A DNA stretch of 7,630 nt from Xanthobacteraceae bacterium. GTDB lineage: Bacteria > Pseudomonadota > Alphaproteobacteria > Rhizobiales > Xanthobacteraceae. Below are positions 5,642-7,630 of the stretch, one piece after another (position 1 is the stretch's first letter; every line of letters starts with the position of its first letter). Below the pieces are notes generated by a model. It had not been told where the DNA came from. It searched no databases and was given only the letters and a program-made list of their open reading frames with translations. The position numbers and the translations under genes are program-made. The stretch lies in assembly GCA_030037185.1 (NCBI GenBank), contig JASHRR010000105.1:1-7630 (forward strand), written 5' to 3'.

Positions 5642-6946
5642 ATGGCCACCGCCCACCAATCCGCGTCGAAGGCATCGGTTGTTATCCTAACCGGGTTTCT
5701 CGGCTCCGGCAAAACGACGCTGCTCAATCGTATCCTGACTGCTGAGCACGGCCGCCGGGTCGCCGTCATCGTCAACGAGTTCGGCGCCGTTGGCATCGAT
5801 CATCACCTGTTGCTGTCCCCCAATCAGGAGGTGGTGCAGATGAACAACGGTTGCATCTGCTGTACTGTCCGTGGGGATCTGGTGCGAAGCTTCTTCCAGC
5901 TGCTGGATCATCGCGACAGGTTCGACACCGTCGTGATCGAAACGACCGGGCTTGCCGAGCCGGCGCCGGTCGCACAGAGCGTTTATGCCGATGAACGTAT
6001 CAGAAGCCAATTCACGCTCGCCGGCGTCGTAACGGTGGTTGACGCCAAATACATCTCGGCCCGGCTCGAGGAGTCGGCTGAGGCATGCGAGCAGATCGCC
6101 TTTGCCGACTTGATCGTGCTCAATAAGACCGATCTCTCGACACCGGAGAAGCTTGACGAAACCGAGCGGCAGCTGGCTCGCTTGAATAAGGTCGCCGCGA
6201 TCGAGCGGGCAAAGAACTCGGATATTGATCTCGGCCGCATTTTCAATCTCGGCGAGATCGATTTTGCCGGCAAACTACAGGGCTATGATCGCGATCCCTG
6301 TGATGATCAGAACCACCACCATGCGCATGACCACCATCACAACCACCTGCAAAATATCGAGACCCTGTGCATCGAGCACCCCGGCGAGCTCGATGGCCTA
6401 ACAGTGAGCATTTGGTTTCGCTCCGTCATCCGACGGATGGGAGACCGGCTCCTGCGTATGAAGGGCATTCTCAGCCTGAAAGGGGACAATGATCAGTTCC
6501 TGCTCCAGGGCGTGCACTGGGATTTTGAGGGGCGGCCGGGCCGAGCCTGGGGTCCCGACGAAAGCCGCGTAAACCGTCTGGTGTTCATCGGCCGGGGTCT
6601 CGACGCGGACGAAATCACGCGCGGGTTTCACGACTGCCTGTTCATTCCCGGTTCGCGGGACGCGGCCACAGGGTCCGATCCGTTCGGAAGATATATCGAA
6701 ATCTCGCCTTATACGCTTGAGCAGATCCGCTATTGGATGCGTCAGAACTTCAATTTCGCCAAGGAAGTTCCGATCCTCATCAAGGAGGTGCCCTGCGTCA
6801 AGGACAAGTGTCCGCCTATCGAAACAGCCATCATGGCCATGGAGCCTAACGCGCCGCCGCGCGCGTTCAAGGTGCAGAAGCCGATTAACGAAATCACTTT
6901 CGACCATATCTACGATCTCATCGAGAATCCGATGCCCTGCTGTTGA
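5642..6946 (+). CDS. CobW/G3E-family GTPase metallochaperone with Cys-containing C-terminal extension
   Basis: A 434-residue P-loop GTPase of the COG0523 group, whose members deliver metal, often zinc, to client metalloproteins. Motifs: Walker A G-F-L-G-S-G-K-T-T (18-26), N-E-F-G (45-48), the metal-binding C-I-C-C (71-74) in N-N-G-C-I-C-C-T-V, E-T-T-G-L-A (100-105), guanine-specificity N-K-T-D (161-164), a His-rich linker (225-235, eight His) and a CobW C-terminal domain (about 252-334). A further 100 residues carry P-C-V-K-D-K-C-P-P-I-E-T (384-395) and end in P-M-P-C-C. ATG 5642 is chosen because the GTPase fold begins ten residues later. It lacks a clear Shine-Dalgarno; TTG at 5606, with GAGG 8 bp upstream, is an alternative adding 12 residues. 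It lies 92 bp after the metal-dependent amidohydrolase, its likely client. No Zur-like operator is visible. Confidence 0.93.
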   Translation: MATAHQSASKASVVILTGFLGSGKTTLLNRILTAEHGRRVAVIVNEFGAVGIDHHLLLSPNQEVVQMNNGCICCTVRGDLVRSFFQLLDHRDRFDTVVIETTGLAEPAPVAQSVYADERIRSQFTLAGVVTVVDAKYISARLEESAEACEQIAFADLIVLNKTDLSTPEKLDETERQLARLNKVAAIERAKNSDIDLGRIFNLGEIDFAGKLQGYDRDPCDDQNHHHAHDHHHNHLQNIETLCIEHPGELDGLTVSIWFRSVIRRMGDRLLRMKGILSLKGDNDQFLLQGVHWDFEGRPGRAWGPDESRVNRLVFIGRGLDADEITRGFHDCLFIPGSRDAATGSDPFGRYIEISPYTLEQIRYWMRQNFNFAKEVPILIKEVPCVKDKCPPIETAIMAMEPNAPPRAFKVQKPINEITFDHIYDLIENPMPCC

Positions 6947-6976
6947 TGCGCGCTTTCTCGACACGCGGGCGGTCAG

Positions 6977-7522
6977 TCAGTCGCAAACCCTAAAGCCCCG
7001 TGCGACATTGACCGCATCATAGCCGTGCGAAATGACACCCCGGAAGAAGCGATGAACGGTATCGAGATCGCGCACGGAGATATCCCCCAACAGCGGGTCA
7101 TTGATCTCGCGGAGCATCAGCCCCAAGCGTGATAGCAATTGTCTTGAGGCCCGCGTCAGCTCGACGGAAACCGCGCGCCGATCCAAAGGATCCGGCTTCT
7201 TCGTCAGCATCCCCTTGTCTACGAGCCTTGCGACCTCGGCGGTGACGTGAGCTGCCGCTACGTGGAGATGGTCCGCGATCGCCCGCAGGGTCATGTCGCT
7301 GCCTCGCTCCAAGTACCGTACAGCAAGCAGGACGGAGTACTCAGCGGAACTGAGCGACAACGCCGACGCAATCTCGTGTCGGAGCAGACGCAACAGCGAC
7401 ATGGCGGCATACATGTCGGCGATGAACGTTCGCATCTTTGCATCGTCCACCGGAATATCTTTGGCACTGCGATTGGATCCGGAGCGGCTACGCGGATGCC
7501 CACGGACATCGGACGGGTCCAT
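6977..7522 (-). CDS. MarR-family transcriptional regulator
   Basis: A winged-helix regulator of about 181 residues from ATG 7522. The core reads L-S-S-A-E-Y-S-V-L-L-A-V, then L-R-A-I-A-D-H-L-H-V-A-A-A-H-V-T (recognition helix), V-A-R-L-V-D-K-G-M-L and the wing with the MarR signature D-P-L-D-R-R-A-V-S-V-E-L-T. The N-terminal and C-terminal helices, which form the dimer interface in this family, are present. The frame stays open to GTG 7612 (211 residues), but the added part is basic, low in structure and unlike MarR proteins; an in-frame TAG at 7622-7624 stops further extension. It is convergent with the CobW gene, with 30 bp between the two stops, and faces genes beyond the right edge. MarR proteins usually respond to small aromatic or phenolic ligands. 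Whether it controls the neighbouring operon is unknown. Confidence 0.88.
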   Translation of the reverse strand: MDPSDVRGHPRSRSGSNRSAKDIPVDDAKMRTFIADMYAAMSLLRLLRHEIASALSLSSAEYSVLLAVRYLERGSDMTLRAIADHLHVAAAHVTAEVARLVDKGMLTKKPDPLDRRAVSVELTRASRQLLSRLGLMLREINDPLLGDISVRDLDTVHRFFRGVISHGYDAVNVARGFRVCD

Positions 7523-7552
7523 CAACCCGGCATCCGTCGCAAGTTTCCCTCC
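7520..7552 (-). promoter_or_regulatory. Displaced Shine-Dalgarno and possible leader peptide before the MarR gene
   Basis: On the minus strand GGAGGG (7552-7547) is the strongest ribosome-binding sequence near this gene but lies 24 bp before ATG 7522, too far to serve it directly. Four bases after it, TTG at 7542-7540 opens a six-codon frame ending in TGA at 7524-7522, which overlaps the MarR ATG as TGATG. This could couple translation of a tiny leader to the regulator. It may equally be chance. Confidence 0.25.
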
Positions 7553-7630
7553 TCGATTTTCCCTCGGCCGTCTGCGCACTTGCTTCAAGCTTCCACTCCC
7601 CGCACCAAGCACCGATCCGATCTAGCGATC

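Overview
The window looks like an accessory region of an alphaproteobacterial chromosome, most likely a Bradyrhizobium-type rhizobial relative. This rests on moderately high GC, the mix of gene families (FCD-type GntR, Bug/TctC, MarR, CobW), alternative TTG/GTG starts, and decayed genes lying among intact ones. The genus is inferred, not shown. No rRNA, tRNA, CRISPR array or complete mobile element is visible.

Layout. Positions 1-212 (minus) hold the C-terminal piece of a group II intron reverse transcriptase/maturase, cut by the left window edge and broken at its N-terminal side. After about 250 bp without a recognisable gene comes a minus-strand FCD-type GntR regulator (464-1147), divergent from a Bug/TctC periplasmic binding protein (1326-2309). 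The intergenic space between them has a good sigma70-like promoter overlapped by palindromes that could be the regulator's operators. Positions 2310-3105 have no intact gene, but 2590-2904 is the frameshifted 3' end of a xanthine dehydrogenase/CoxL-type molybdenum hydroxylase large subunit, with a possible CoxG/SRPBCC scrap upstream.

A plus-strand group of three genes follows: an asparaginase-family amidohydrolase (3106-4113), a dihydroorotase/allantoinase/hydantoinase-type cyclic amidohydrolase (4173-5549) and a CobW/G3E GTPase metallochaperone (5642-6946) with an unusual Cys-containing C-terminal extension. A minus-strand MarR regulator (6977-7522) is convergent with the CobW gene and closes the window.

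Possible joint role (inference): a solute-binding protein for uptake or sensing, a now-broken molybdenum hydroxylase, a metal-dependent ring-opening amidohydrolase, an amidase releasing ammonia, and a GTPase that could supply metal to the ring-opening enzyme. This resembles a catabolic unit for a nitrogen heterocycle or cyclic amide/imide that has lost its first oxidation step. The substrate cannot be read from the sequence. The most unusual points are the Asp-to-Asn change in the asparaginase active-site motif, the CobW C-terminal extension with its CPPxET-like motif, and the buried molybdenum hydroxylase relic.
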